Positions 10,716 to 21,470 of a stretch of 64,000 nucleotides of DNA are shown here, in pieces (position 1 is the first letter of the stretch; each line of letters opens with the position of its first letter). The stretch comes from Rhizophagus irregularis (lineage: Eukaryota > Glomeromycota > Glomeromycetes > Glomerales > Glomeraceae). Below the pieces are notes generated by a model. The model did no database searches and was not told the DNA's origin. It worked only from the letters and a program-made list of their open reading frames with translations. Both the position numbers and the translations under genes were made by a program. The stretch covers positions 2,170,001 to 2,234,000 of the forward strand of contig NC_089445.1 of NCBI RefSeq assembly GCF_026210795.1, in the 5' to 3' direction.

Positions 10716-12460
10716 AAAAAATAACTAATAAATTTTATTTATAAATTAAACTAAAGCTAAAGTTATTATACATTTATAATGTTAAAAAAAAGAAATAAAA
10801 TAAAAAGAAAAAATAAAGGATGAAGGAAAATGATTAAGAACTAAAAATAAGAAAATAGAAAATAAAAGAATATCGAAATGAAAATAAAAAGGTCGAATAA
10901 TATTACAAAAAACCAAAAGAAATACAAGCATAAACCTGAAAAGAAATCCAAAAGACCAAAAAAGAAATCCAAGAAGAAACCTGACCAAAAAAGAAAAAAG
11001 AAAAAGGAAAAAGGACTGGTTAGTTGCTGTAAAGAAAATAGATATCTGAAATTTTGAAAAACTTGAAACTTACTGTTTATTAAGATGTCAAAGAACTTAC
11101 AAAAAAAAAGAAAAAAATGGTTAATTAGTATGAAATAAAATAAATAAATAAAGTTAAGAAAATATATTGATATATAAAATGTTATATATAACCAGGTGAT
11201 TTTATAATTAATAAATTTTTATATAAAATTACCAGGTTAAATTACCTCAATTAAATCACTCTGAGTTAAAATTAGTCTTATATTATAAAAAATATATAAT
11301 ATATAGGTTTTTAATTAAAATTACCTTTTTACTAAAATTTAAAAATTATTTTTTACATATATCTTAACATCTAGTAATCTAATTTAATGATTAATAAAAG
11401 TTATAAAATAAAAAAAAAAATTTCAAAATTGAACTATATACTGTATATATATAAAAAACTATTTTTAAATTATTAAAAAAATAGGTTAATATATTAGAAG
11501 TATAATGTCTAACTTTTTTACTATTATCTTAATTTTCATATGATTATTAAAATACAATTTTGGATATTAATCTTTAATATCTTCTTAGTATTTAGTTTTA
11601 TTTTTAGTTAAATGTAACTCTTTAAATATAATTAAATAAAAATAAAGGCACTAAGTCAAATTTATTTTAAAAGTATATTGTTTTGAAAATATTCAAAGTT
11701 CTCAATATATCAGAATAATTAATTAATAGTTTTTATAATGAATATTTAAATTATATATTCTACTACAATTTGAATATAACTAAAATAAAAAAAAATTATT
11801 TTGTTATTAATGATAAAAAATAAGTATTACTATATTATTTTTTTTAGCATTAATCTTTATATTTAAAAAATATGGAAATAAGAAAAAATAATAACATATT
11901 AATATTTTTTTGCAAGTTAAAAAAAATATTTTTATTATATTATATGAAATTTTTTATTTGAAATTTGCAAACTAGTTCTTTTATTGATATAAAATAATAG
12001 ATAATTTATTTTCCATTATCTTTATAATTTTTTTAATTTGCTTTTTTTATATTAATCTTGATAGTTTAAGAATTTAATATAATGTATTTTTAAGTAAACT
12101 TTATAATTTAAATGATTTTAAGTTTCTTTTTTTACTATATACTAAATCAATTTATATATAAAAAAATAATATTGCTGATTATTTAACATTTACTTTTTAT
12201 ATTATTTTGAGTATTTTTAATTAACTAAAAAAACTGAAAAAAAAAGTTTTGCCAAATAATAAAAAAATAAACATTTATTCTTAAATATTATATAATACTA
12301 TATTTTATAATAAATGAATTCTATTGAAATATTAAAATAAAAAAAATTATAAATTTTAACTAGTAAAAAAAAATTATATATATGTAATACAGCATTGTAC
12401 GAAACCCGTTTTTACTATTGGTTTGTTTTTTCCATAAATATCTTAGATTAATGATTTAAA
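10716..12460. other. AT-rich non-coding stretch with a strand-asymmetric purine block
   Basis: 10780-11130 is almost pure purine on the plus strand (AAAAGAAAAAATAAAGG-type), which creates spurious Phe/Leu-rich minus-strand frames. 11130-12460 is extremely A+T-rich with no features that I can see. Confidence 0.5.
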
Positions 12461-12882
12461 TTCTCTCACATTTATGCCACAATTCCAAATACGTAAATTA
12501 AGTTTGACATTTATAACATATTTTCAGTGCCAAGTAACATCGTGTCGTTTTAGAAATTCCGTCATGCTTTATCGTGCATACACTTGGGAAAATGATAACT
12601 GCATATCTATGCAAACAAATAAAAAAAAAACTGTCAAATCAACAATACGTGCATCGCGACACATGTCAATATTTGTACCATGTCACATGAGAAAATGGTT
12701 AACTTTAAAAACCTTAATTTTTAAAGTTTTTTTTATATGTCAATTAAAACAATTATCACATCTCAATCAACAAATTTAATCCATGAATACTTGTTTTTTC
12801 CCTATTCATATAAATACATTAATGTACTGTACTTAATGAGTGTCTTCTTTCTCTCTCGCCAATTTTGCTGCTGCATATAGGA
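12461..12882 (+). promoter_or_regulatory. Upstream region of the F-box/WD40 gene, possible 5' UTR intron end
   Basis: Base composition rises here from the AT-rich repeat zone. TATAAATACA lies near 12809 and a pyrimidine tract followed by CATATAG directly precedes the start codon (12869-12880), so an intron may end two bases before the ATG. The 101-codon frame at 12474-12779 is poor in codon quality and resembles no family; it is treated as leader/promoter sequence. Confidence 0.35.
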
Positions 12883-14792
12883 ATGTCAAAAGAAGTTGTT
12901 GAAAATGGGCTATTTCGTGTCCAGTCATTAGTTGATAAACTATCCTTAACCGAAAGAAAACAATTATCAATTTACTTGCAGCAACATCTCACCAAAGATA
13001 TAATTTCCTTGCTGCCAATTCCTCTCGCTTCTCACCTACTTGAATTCCTAGATGCCGAAAACTTGTGTAAAATTCGAGAAGGTATATTATTATAAAATGG
13101 GTTCTTTTTAATATTAATTCTTATTTCGTTGCACGAGGCAAAATGGCGTTTATTTATTTGTTTGTTGTTTTATATTGCATTAATAAAAACGACGATCATA
13201 CTTAGTAAATAATAACATATTTATATTAATTTATCTTAAAACTTTTAGTTTCTAAAACTTTGAAGGATCGAGCGACGGATAACGCTCTTTGGAAACGTCA
13301 ATGTATTCTCGCCGGTTTCCCCATCACTCATATTTCGAAATCCTTTAATTACAATAATAATGCCGAAGACTATTTTTTTCAATTATATAAGCATCATGTA
13401 ATTGTCCAGAAAAACTGGGAGAGGCAAAACTTTTCTCAACATCTCATTCGTGCTCACTCTGAAGGTATCACATGTATCGCAGGATCCGAACATGGAGACA
13501 TAATTTATACAGGTTCTTTCGATAAGACTGTAAAAATTTGGGATTTGTTCAATCAGAGCTGTCGTAAATCATTAAAAGATCATTCCGAAGGTGTTCAGTG
13601 TCTGGTTTTGGGGAAATCCATTCTTGCTTCAGGCAGTTGGGACAAAAGTATCATCGTATATGACATTACCAATGATCATTCGATTAAACATAGACTAAAT
13701 GGTCATTTAGCTGGTATTATTTCGTTGACAATGGATCCCAACGAATCTGTTCTCTTTTCAGGTTCTGTAGACAAAACCATTAGAATTTGGAATATACATA
13801 CCGGCGATTGCTTGCAAAGATTGTATGGTCATGATGGTACAGTGGGAACATTGATGCTAATACCTCGAGTTTCCTCTTTGACTATAAACCAGGAACAAGA
13901 ACAATATTGGTTAATTTCCGGATCGAATGACAATTCCATTTTGATATGGGATTTAAATCCTTCTGAAGAACAAGTGTCAAGTTTTCAATCACCCTCATCA
14001 CCTTCATCCATAAAACCTCAAATTTTCCAGAGATTAGAGGGACATACTAGAGCAGTTACTTGCCTTGCTTGGTATAAAGATATCGTGCAGCAGCTCGAAC
14101 AAGATCGGCTTCATGATTCACCGCATTCAATCCACATTGATACTTTAGGTTTTCTTGCCTCGAGATCGTCTTCACCTTGCACAAATATTATCCAAGAAGT
14201 TGAACTTATGGATTTGGACGATCCAGATTCGTTAATTCAGTCTACAAATGTCAATAGCGAATCTATTCAATATCATCGTCAAAGAAACCATCACAATCGT
14301 TTAGATAATTCGCAAATTCCTTCTTCTCCATCAAACACCGTTACCCCTCCACCAAGTCCACCCGAAGACCATAATATGCATACTCGAAATGACTACAGTA
14401 ACAATATGGAATTAAGCGATACAGATATATTTCATAGATCTACTTTTATTTTTTCCGCATCTGCTGATTCTACGATCCGTATGTGGGATCTAACTACGGG
14501 TCAACTATTACATTCCACCAAAGAACATACCGATATCGTCTGGGACCTTCAATGTAACGAATCGCGTCTTGCATCCGTCTCTTCTGACGGATGTATAAAA
14601 TATTATCAATTAAGCGATTCACGCCCTTTAGTAGTGCCAAGAACGAGAAGTTCTTTTAATATTCCATTTCCTGCCGTTACTCTTGCACATATAGATAGCG
14701 GAGTAACATGCTTAAAAATGACACGAGAATGGCTGATCTGTGGAACAGAAGATGGTGTATTGATTGCACTTGAATTCTTTATTCGAGACTAA
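12883..14792 (+). CDS. F-box and seven-WD40-repeat protein (Cdc4/Fbw7-like SCF adaptor)
   Basis: Probable substrate receptor of an SCF ubiquitin ligase. Exons 12883-13081 and 13249-14792 (phase fits: 66 codons + 1 nt, then 2 nt) give 580 residues. Residues about 10-40 look like a helical dimerisation segment. The F-box is at about 40-85 (LLPIPLASHLLEFLDAENL, then KIREVSKTLKD across the intron). Seven WD repeats run from about 135 to 580, with GSFDKTVKIWD, GSWDKSIIVYD, GSVDKTIRIWN and ASADSTIRMWD visible. A Ser/Pro/Asn-rich insert of about 120 residues (345-464, with TPPPSPP) splits the fifth repeat. The first listed ATG was chosen over an upstream in-frame TTG because a splice acceptor lies between. 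Cdc4, Met30 and Fbw7 are the closest architectures; the exact orthologue is not settled by eye. Confidence 0.9.
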
Positions 14793-15348
14793 TCTATGAA
14801 AATATACAACTTTGTAAGTCAATAAGTAATAATCCGTGTTTATAAGCATATCGAAAACTTTCGTTTCCTTTATGATCGATATTTTATTTTATCTAAAAAC
14901 AATACAAAACAAAAGCAAAAGAATCATTTTAAATAATCTAAATTTGTTCGTCGAATTAGGAGAAAGTATGATCGTTAAGAACTAACCTTTAAGAACTATG
15001 TCTTTCATTCACTTATAATACTTTTTTGTTTGGTTGTATAGAGGACGCATAAGAAAAAAAAATAAGAAAAATAAAAGTAATTAACAATTTTTTTTGAGCG
15101 ATGTATGTTTGAATGTAGTAAATTCGCGTTTCGAATATAGTAATATAGTTCGCGTCATCGCAGTTAACACGTGATTTATTAACCGGGGCATGGCACTTTG
15201 CGTGTAACTGTACGACTATTAGAAGGCGAAATTTAATTTATATCTCTGCAACGATGCACAATTGTTGTGGCATAAACATCACAATCTAATCAAAAATTTG
15301 AGCAGAAAGCAAAAAAAAGAAAAAAAAATTTTATTTTAGATCTGAAAG
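14793..15348 (+). promoter_or_regulatory. Intergenic region with a CACGTG E-box upstream of VMA6
   Basis: Contains the 3' end of the F-box gene and the promoter of the V-ATPase gene. A palindromic E-box in the context TTAACACGTGATTTA is at 15168-15173, 176 bp before the VMA6 start. CACGTGA is the known target of Cbf1-type bHLH factors; a Cbf1-like gene is at 52315-53273. Binding is inference. A-rich leader precedes the ATG. Confidence 0.4.
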
Positions 15349-16726
15349 ATGGAAGCTTTATTCTTTAACATAAACGACGGTTATTTAGAGGGTATTGTGA
15401 GAGGTTATAAGAGTGCTGTACTTAATTCCACTCATTATCTTAACTTAACGCAATGCGAAACCCTTGATGGTCAGTATTTGAAGAGTATTATACTCCTAAA
15501 GCGTTATTAACTTAAACATTAATATTGACAAAAATATTATAGATCTAAAACTTCAGTTAAGCGCTACGGATTACGGCAACTTTTTAGCTAACGAACCTTC
15601 TCCAATCTCCACTGCAACTATACATGAAAAAGCGACACAAAAATTGGTTGACGAATTTAAGTATGTTCGTGCTAACGCCGTGGAGCCGCTGTCCAGATTT
15701 CTTGATTATTTAACGTAGGTTACGTTATATTTCATCATATAGCAACTCGTGATTCTTTTTTTTTTGGTAATCTAATCGATTTTATTTTATTTTTTTCTTT
15801 TTTAGTTATGCCTATATGATTGATAATGTAATACTTCTTATAACAGGCACTTTACACGAACGTGATACTCATGAACTGCTTGAACGATGTCATCCACTTG
15901 GAGTATTTGATTCTATGCCAGCATTATGTGTTGCAACCAATGTCGCAGAATTGTATGATACTGTATTAGTGGAAACACCTCTAGCACCATATTTTAAAAA
16001 TTGCGTCACTGCTAATGATCTTGATGAATTAAATATTGAAATTATTCGTAATACGCTTTACAAGGCGTATATTGAAGATTTTTATAGATACTGCAAAAGA
16101 ATTGGTGGTGCAACGGGAGAGATGATGAGTGAAATTTTAGAGGTAATTTTAACTATATTAATTATGTTTAACACTTTTTCTATAATTATATATTTAACTT
16201 TGATGTGATTTGTTTAACAGTTTGAAGCTGACCGTCGTGCTATTAATATTACGATCAATTCTTTTGGCACAGAATTATCAAGAGATGATCGAGCCAAATT
16301 ATTTCCCACTTTAGGAAAATTGTATCCTGACGGACATGCCAAGCTTGCGAGGGCGGACGAAATTGAACATGTTAAGAATGTCGTTGAGGTTTGGGTGGTA
16401 GGTAATAATGATATTGGGTATTATATTTTTCGATATTCTTATGTTAATATATTTTACGAATTTTTTAGGAATACCGTCCCTTTTTTGATAATAGTCTGAC
16501 ATCTTTTGGTGGTACCGCTACAAGCGAAGCAAAGACTCTTGATGATAGATTCTTTGAGCACGAGGTTCACTTGAACAAGCTTACTTTCCAACAACATTTT
16601 CATTATGCAATCTTTTATGCATTTTTGAAGCTTAAAGAACAGGAAATCAGAAACATTGTATGGATTGCCGAATGTATTGGCCAAGGACAAAAAGAAAGAA
16701 TTAATAATTATATACCTATTTTTTAA
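15349..16726 (+). CDS. VMA6: V-type proton ATPase subunit d (Vma6), intact
   Basis: Membrane-sector (V0) subunit d, which couples the central stalk to the c-ring at the cytoplasmic face of vacuolar and endosomal membranes. Five exons: 15349-15469, 15543-15714, 15806-16142, 16221-16388, 16469-16726; all four introns (73-91 nt) are GT-AG and phases agree. The product is 351 residues, the family's usual length (about 345-351). It starts [20 protein letters not shown], has [20 protein letters not shown] in the first third and ends [20 protein letters not shown] before a short tail, all hallmarks of subunit d. No transmembrane helix, as expected. Single intact copy; no anomaly. Confidence 0.97.
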
Positions 16727-17547
16727 TAGATAACCTGAATTTAATTAGAAATAATGGGATATTTAATTATTTAAAGACTCGAAATCATTTTTTATTGTAT
16801 CTTTTAATATGTATTTCTATTTTATAATAAAATCTTTATACTCATTTGAGAGATAAAGAAAAACTACAATTGAGCCATAAATCATAATTCATAATTGTAT
16901 ATATTTGGTAACTTTTATTAATTTGTTTTCGATGTTATAAAGTCATATTTTTCGTATTTTTATTTTTATCACATTTGAATATTTAATCTCTGCAGACTGC
17001 AGTATCTGCATAGTCATAAAGGTACGTCAGGGATACTTGTAAAGTTTAGCTGTTGTAAAAATTCTCTTTGTTCCGCACAGTATTATCACCAATTACTGAT
17101 TTTTTCCAGGCATTTGAGGTTTTACATATAAGTCTAAATGAATGTATTTTACAATAAAACTTTATCGGGTAACTAATCTGCTTTAATTAAAAATTCGTTT
17201 CCGTAGATTCAGTATTATGCATATAATCGTTAGTATCTCATGCTCTTGATGTCCCAATTCGTCAAAGAGAATTATGTGTACATCATCTAATAAATGAATA
17301 GAATGTATAACTACCCACTAACAAACTGCCTTTGAAGGTTGATTAATTAACATAACGTGGGAGATAGATAAGTTTGGATGCGGGTAATGAGAGTTGTAGT
17401 AATGAGAACTTTTTTGTTTGAACTTGATGTTTCCCAAATTAGAAATGGTGAGGAAATTATCACGAGCCAATCATATGCAATAATGCATAAGCCACAATAT
17501 AAAAAATTTAACTTGATTCAGTTTATATTGACAGTTAATTTGGAAAG
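16727..17547. other. Intergenic region between VMA6 and the AP-4 sigma gene
   Basis: AT-rich with patches of more balanced composition (16990-17110, 17200-17480). No frame longer than about 50 codons that looks coding. It should contain the VMA6 terminator region and the AP-4 sigma promoter; no TATA element stands out. Confidence 0.45.
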
Positions 17548-18294
17548 ATGTTGAGATTTTTCCTTTTTATTAATAAACAAGGACAAACTCGTTTTTCTAG
17601 ATATTATAATGTACAGTTACAGCCGGAGGAGAGAGTTCTTATGGAAGCAGATATTTCACGAAAATGTCTAAAGAGAGGTGATTCTCAGGTGTGAATTATT
17701 AACTTTAAATCTTGTATTGCTTGCAAAATTCTTGTTATTCTAATAGTTAACTCGATCTAATCTTTGTCTAATCAAAGTGTTCTATATTTGAATTTAGGGA
17801 GTATAAATTAGGTTAGTAAATTATTTATCTTTGATATTGTTGGGATCTCGTTTTAACACTATACTTGTTATATGTAACAGCCTTTAGGCGATATGCTTCA
17901 TTGTTTTTTGTAATTGGTTTTGATGAGGAAGAGAACCATCTTGCCATCCTTGAACTCGTTCATGCATATGTGGGTAAGCTAAAAAAAAAGTCATTTTGTT
18001 TGATCTATTATCTATTTATCTATCTATTTATTTATTTATTTATTACAAAAAGAAATATTAAATGCATATTTTGATAATGTGGTATGTTGCATTTATTTTA
18101 TTTATTAGTTTCATAATTTTACAATATTCTCATGTTATATATATTGTTAATTATAGTGTGAACTGGATATTATGTTTAATATTGAAAAGGTACATGTGAT
18201 TCTTGAAGAAATGGTTTTAAATGGTAGAATAGTAGAAACTAATAAAAATAATGTGTTAGCTCCTGTATTGGAAATGGATAAAACATCAAAATAA
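17548..18294 (+). CDS. AP4S1: AP-4 adaptor complex sigma subunit, intact, five exons
   Basis: Small (sigma) chain of the AP-4 coat adaptor acting in trans-Golgi/endosome cargo sorting. Exons: 17548-17688, 17778-17811 (34 nt), 17881-17973, 18053-18081 (29 nt), 18157-18294; phases close to give 144 residues, the size of animal AP-4 sigma. Starts [40 protein letters not shown] is in exon 3; exon 4 encodes [10 protein letters not shown]; exon 5 begins [19 protein letters not shown]. The assignment to AP-4 rather than AP-1/2/3 rests on [13 protein letters not shown] and the LAP-L--DK end, which match AP-4 sigma and not the GGEIQETS-type ending of sigma-1 and sigma-2. It converges on POP4, stops 39 bp apart. 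Confidence 0.92.
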
Positions 18295-18333
18295 TGGAGA
18301 ATTTTTATTTTATTAAAAATAATTATTACCTTT

Positions 18334-19243
18334 TCATAAGTCTATCGACGGTTTATTCTTGAATTTTTTTGTTGCTCTAATTGCAGACCTATATCGGAAT
18401 TGGTCACCATACAAAGTGAACATATGATCACGAAGCCGAAATGTAAAAATGCTATGCCCTTTTGGAATACATTTCATATTATTATCTCTTGTAATCAACT
18501 TGAACATGTTCTCTGTTTCTTGAATAGCAATTCCTGTAACTCCAATGTAAGATGCACATTTTGATTTAGAAACTAACATTTTAATAAGAGAAATTAGTGT
18601 TAAATTATTCGGGACTTCAAACTAAACATAATATTAATATTATTACCCGTGAGAATTGCTCCGTGGAAATCAGCTTTCAATAATTTCTGGCCAAAAATAT
18701 TTGGACTTGATTTTCCATAAAGCTCTTCGATATACTGAAGCCAAAGCTCATGTAAAGGAACAAAAAGCTCGTATCTAAAAAAATTTAATTAATAAATATG
18801 AATAATTTTTAAGCGAATATAACGAATTTGCAACTTACTTATGACATTCCTTTGGAATTTCATAAATTCTCGTTTGTCTCTTCTCTTTCGCACTCATCGT
18901 CTTAACTTTCTTTTTTAATATTGTTCTTTTTTTCTTCTCCTCGGAACTCTTTAAAGGATTATCAAGAAGCATTACTTTATCCTTTACTTTCGCCGTATAA
19001 ATCTTTGCAGGATCCTTAGAAGTAGACTCTATAGATCCCATAACAAAATTTGGGACAAATTTTCTTGTGGTTTCAGAAACTGGAGGCGGTCTCTAATAAT
19101 TTTTTTTTATTCCATTTGTAAATATTTCTTTAAATATATTTCCATAAATGTATTTCCAAGATTAAAAGAAATGAATTTACTTCATTTTTTGCTACTTGAG
19201 AGTTTTGTATGTAACGCGGTAGTTGTGAATACAAATTAGACAT
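18334..19243 (-). CDS. POP4: RNase P/MRP protein subunit POP4 (Rpp29), intact
   Basis: Protein subunit of the nuclear ribonucleoproteins RNase P (tRNA 5' maturation) and RNase MRP (rRNA processing). Minus-strand exons: 19243-19181, 19092-18839, 18774-18647, 18572-18334; introns are GT-AG with consistent phases; 227 residues, close to the human 220. The N-terminal third is variable and lysine-rich (KKKRTILKKKVK). The Rpp29 Sm-like barrel follows: LLKADFHGAILTVSKSKC, then YIGVTGIAIQETENMFKLIT, and YGDQFRYRSAIRATKKFK near the end. The first ATG is used; it lies in a 21-codon first exon. TATATAA at about 19345-19351 on this strand, 100 bp upstream, could be its TATA box. Confidence 0.94.
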
Positions 19244-19344
19244 TGAATTTATATTGATTGTATCCTTGCGATTTTGATTTTAAACGGCCATCATCTATGA
19301 TTATTTATCAATCCCATAATTTTTTGAAAATCAAAATAATAGGA

Positions 19345-19516
19345 TTATATAAACTTACTAGCAATTATAATTACGTGTTGATAAGAAAGGAGAGATAGTT
19401 GGCAATCCCCTCGATAAGGACGGAATTGGGGTCTATCCCCTCATCAACACATATAGTGTTAAGGCAGTGTCAATCCCCTTTGGGGTACGACGTCTTGAAC
19501 AGTTTTTTTTTTTTTT
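19345..19516 (+). ncRNA. Candidate small structured RNA (TATA-like start to T-run)
   Basis: A G+C-rich island of about 130 bp (19375-19500) sits between POP4 and HEI10. It contains CCCCTC/GGGG pairs and a GTGTTGAT / ATCAACAC inverted pair (about 19376 and 19433) and ends in a run of 14-15 T on the plus strand (19502-19516), as a Pol III terminator would. TATATAAA near 19345 is upstream on the same strand. No known RNA family was recognised and no box A/B pair is clear. The island could equally be POP4 promoter sequence or a decayed MITE. Confidence 0.25.
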
Positions 19517-19662
19517 GATAATTTGGGATAGAATTTTTAATGCACTATAAATTTTTGAACAAATTAAACCCATGATTTAATGACAATATCACTGATCTGG
19601 TTTATTATTTCAAGCTAATTCATTAATGTTTTAAAGAGAGACAATTTTAACAAATGAATAAT

Positions 19663-21470
19663 TCATCCGATGCCTCTCGTTCTGACACCTTGATTGGATG
19701 CCATTGCAAAAGGAGTTCGTGTTTGCGTAAAAGGTCCTTTAACATGCAATAACGATTGTATTATCAGAAACTTGTCATAGATATTCGATATGACTGAATT
19801 AATTTGTTTGTTAATACCTTTAGATTGGAAAGCATTCATTTCATTCCCATCCATCATCCTTCTTCCAACACCTCCTAATCTTGTATTATAATTATTGTTC
19901 ATTCCAATCGCAAGTGTTTGTTCACGTACGGAGTGATAATCTTGTGTTGAAGAGGGTTGAGCTCGATGAAGCGTATAAGGATCATAATAATCATTTTCTA
20001 TAAATTATTTAGTGAATGAAAACAAAATTATTGCCATTGAAAATATTTTGATGCTTTTTTACCTTGATTATTTGTAGTATTCCACTGTTGTTGATTTGCG
20101 GGTGCACGATTATTAGTCATAATATTTTCATTATATAATCGTGCCATTCCAGATTGCTTGATTTTACAAATAAGTATTAAGTATTTTTTTTTCATCTTAA
20201 GTGCTTTTATATCAATAATGAAATAACTCACATTAGAAACTCCATCCTGTCTCGCACTCATACCACCACTGATTGGATTGCAAGCTCCGACATTAGAAGT
20301 AGTGTTATTTTGGACAGTTTGTTGCATTGCTGGAACCAATGTTCTACGTTTTAATTTATCATACATTATCTATAAGGAAAATAATGATAATTTTTTAATA
20401 GTAGATCACTTTTTTTGATTCCTAAGTATTTTTTACAATTAATATGGTGTAGTATTTTTCAAATTATAAATAATTAATCGCAAAAGACCTGTAACTTCGA
20501 AAATTGCCTGCTCTTTTCTTGTAACTGTTCAGCTAAATCATGCGTTTTTCGTTTTTCGAGTTCCATATCTTTCTGTAATGCTAAAATAAATTAAAAGATT
20601 AAAAATTTCTAGATTTCAACGTAAATACATGTCATGTACTATTTACCTTGAAGTTTGGCTCTCAAAGCTTATTATTAAAATTGAAATAAACGAATCAGAA
20701 GTATATCATTGTAATCTCTAATTATCTAACATTAATATATTATATTCTTACAAGTAATTTCGGATTGGGCATCTCTCATAACTCCTTGTACTTGCTTTTC
20801 TAATTGAGTGTACTTTTCTTCTAAATTCTTGTACAACATTTCTTGAAAACAAGCTTCCTGAGTTGTTTGATATGTCCAAAATGATAACGCTCTTGAACAA
20901 ATTTCTACTACAAGATCTGGCCGAAGACCTGAAAGGACAGACTTTAAGAATATTATTCAAGAGAATTTCTTGTAAATATGAAAATTAATTACGCATAAAA
21001 TTTATCGTATTATACAGATTTATAATCTTCACTTGGATTCAAATCAGTGAATACAATATCGTCACTAATTATAAAAAATTTTATTCAATTAACTCTATAA
21101 TTATAACATTAAAATGTAATAAATAACTCTAACTTTTCCGTTAAACTTGTTTCACATGCCGGACAAACCAAAGCTGAAGAAAAGGAATTATTGGCACAGT
21201 CGACTAAAAAAATTTCCGAATTTTAGTAAGGATCAATCCGAGAAAGAAAGATTATTATATTTGACATTTACCACAAAAAATGTCTATAAAAAAAATAAAT
21301 AAATAAATAAATAAAATAAAATAAAATAAAATAAAAATCAATTATAAGTTTTAACTATAACGCTCTAAAAAAATTAATACTATACGCGAACACGTTGTCA
21401 CACACGCGCGACTCTCAGTATTTAGAATTTTTCGACATTGAACAACATTACATCTCAAATCTGCTTCCAT
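19663..21470 (-). CDS. HEI10: HEI10/CCNB1IP1-type RING E3 ligase of meiotic crossovers
   Basis: Family members mark crossover sites on meiotic chromosomes and act as ubiquitin/SUMO E3 ligases. Ten minus-strand exons: 21470-21386, 21283-21272 (12 nt), 21203-21134, 21064-21016, 20941-20752, 20667-20647 (21 nt), 20580-20489, 20369-20232, 20156-20063, 19997-19663; phases agree throughout, 361 residues. RING ligands C7, C12, C27, H29, C32, C35, C46, C49; then DIVFTDLNPSEDYK and LSGLRPDLVVEICSRALSFW, the family signature, a coiled coil (about 95-185) and an Asn/Gln/Arg-rich tail ending RTRGIG. A possible optional in-frame intron (19817-19737, 81 nt) would give 334 residues. Alternative: a Zip3/RNF212 relative, but the SRALSFWTYQ block favours HEI10. 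Confidence 0.9.

Noticed and set aside
10782-10988. 68-codon minus-strand Phe/Leu-rich frame
   Set aside because: Produced by a purine-only plus-strand block; low complexity.
12474-12779. 101-codon plus-strand frame upstream of the F-box gene
   Set aside because: No family resemblance, odd composition, and it sits where promoter and leader are expected.
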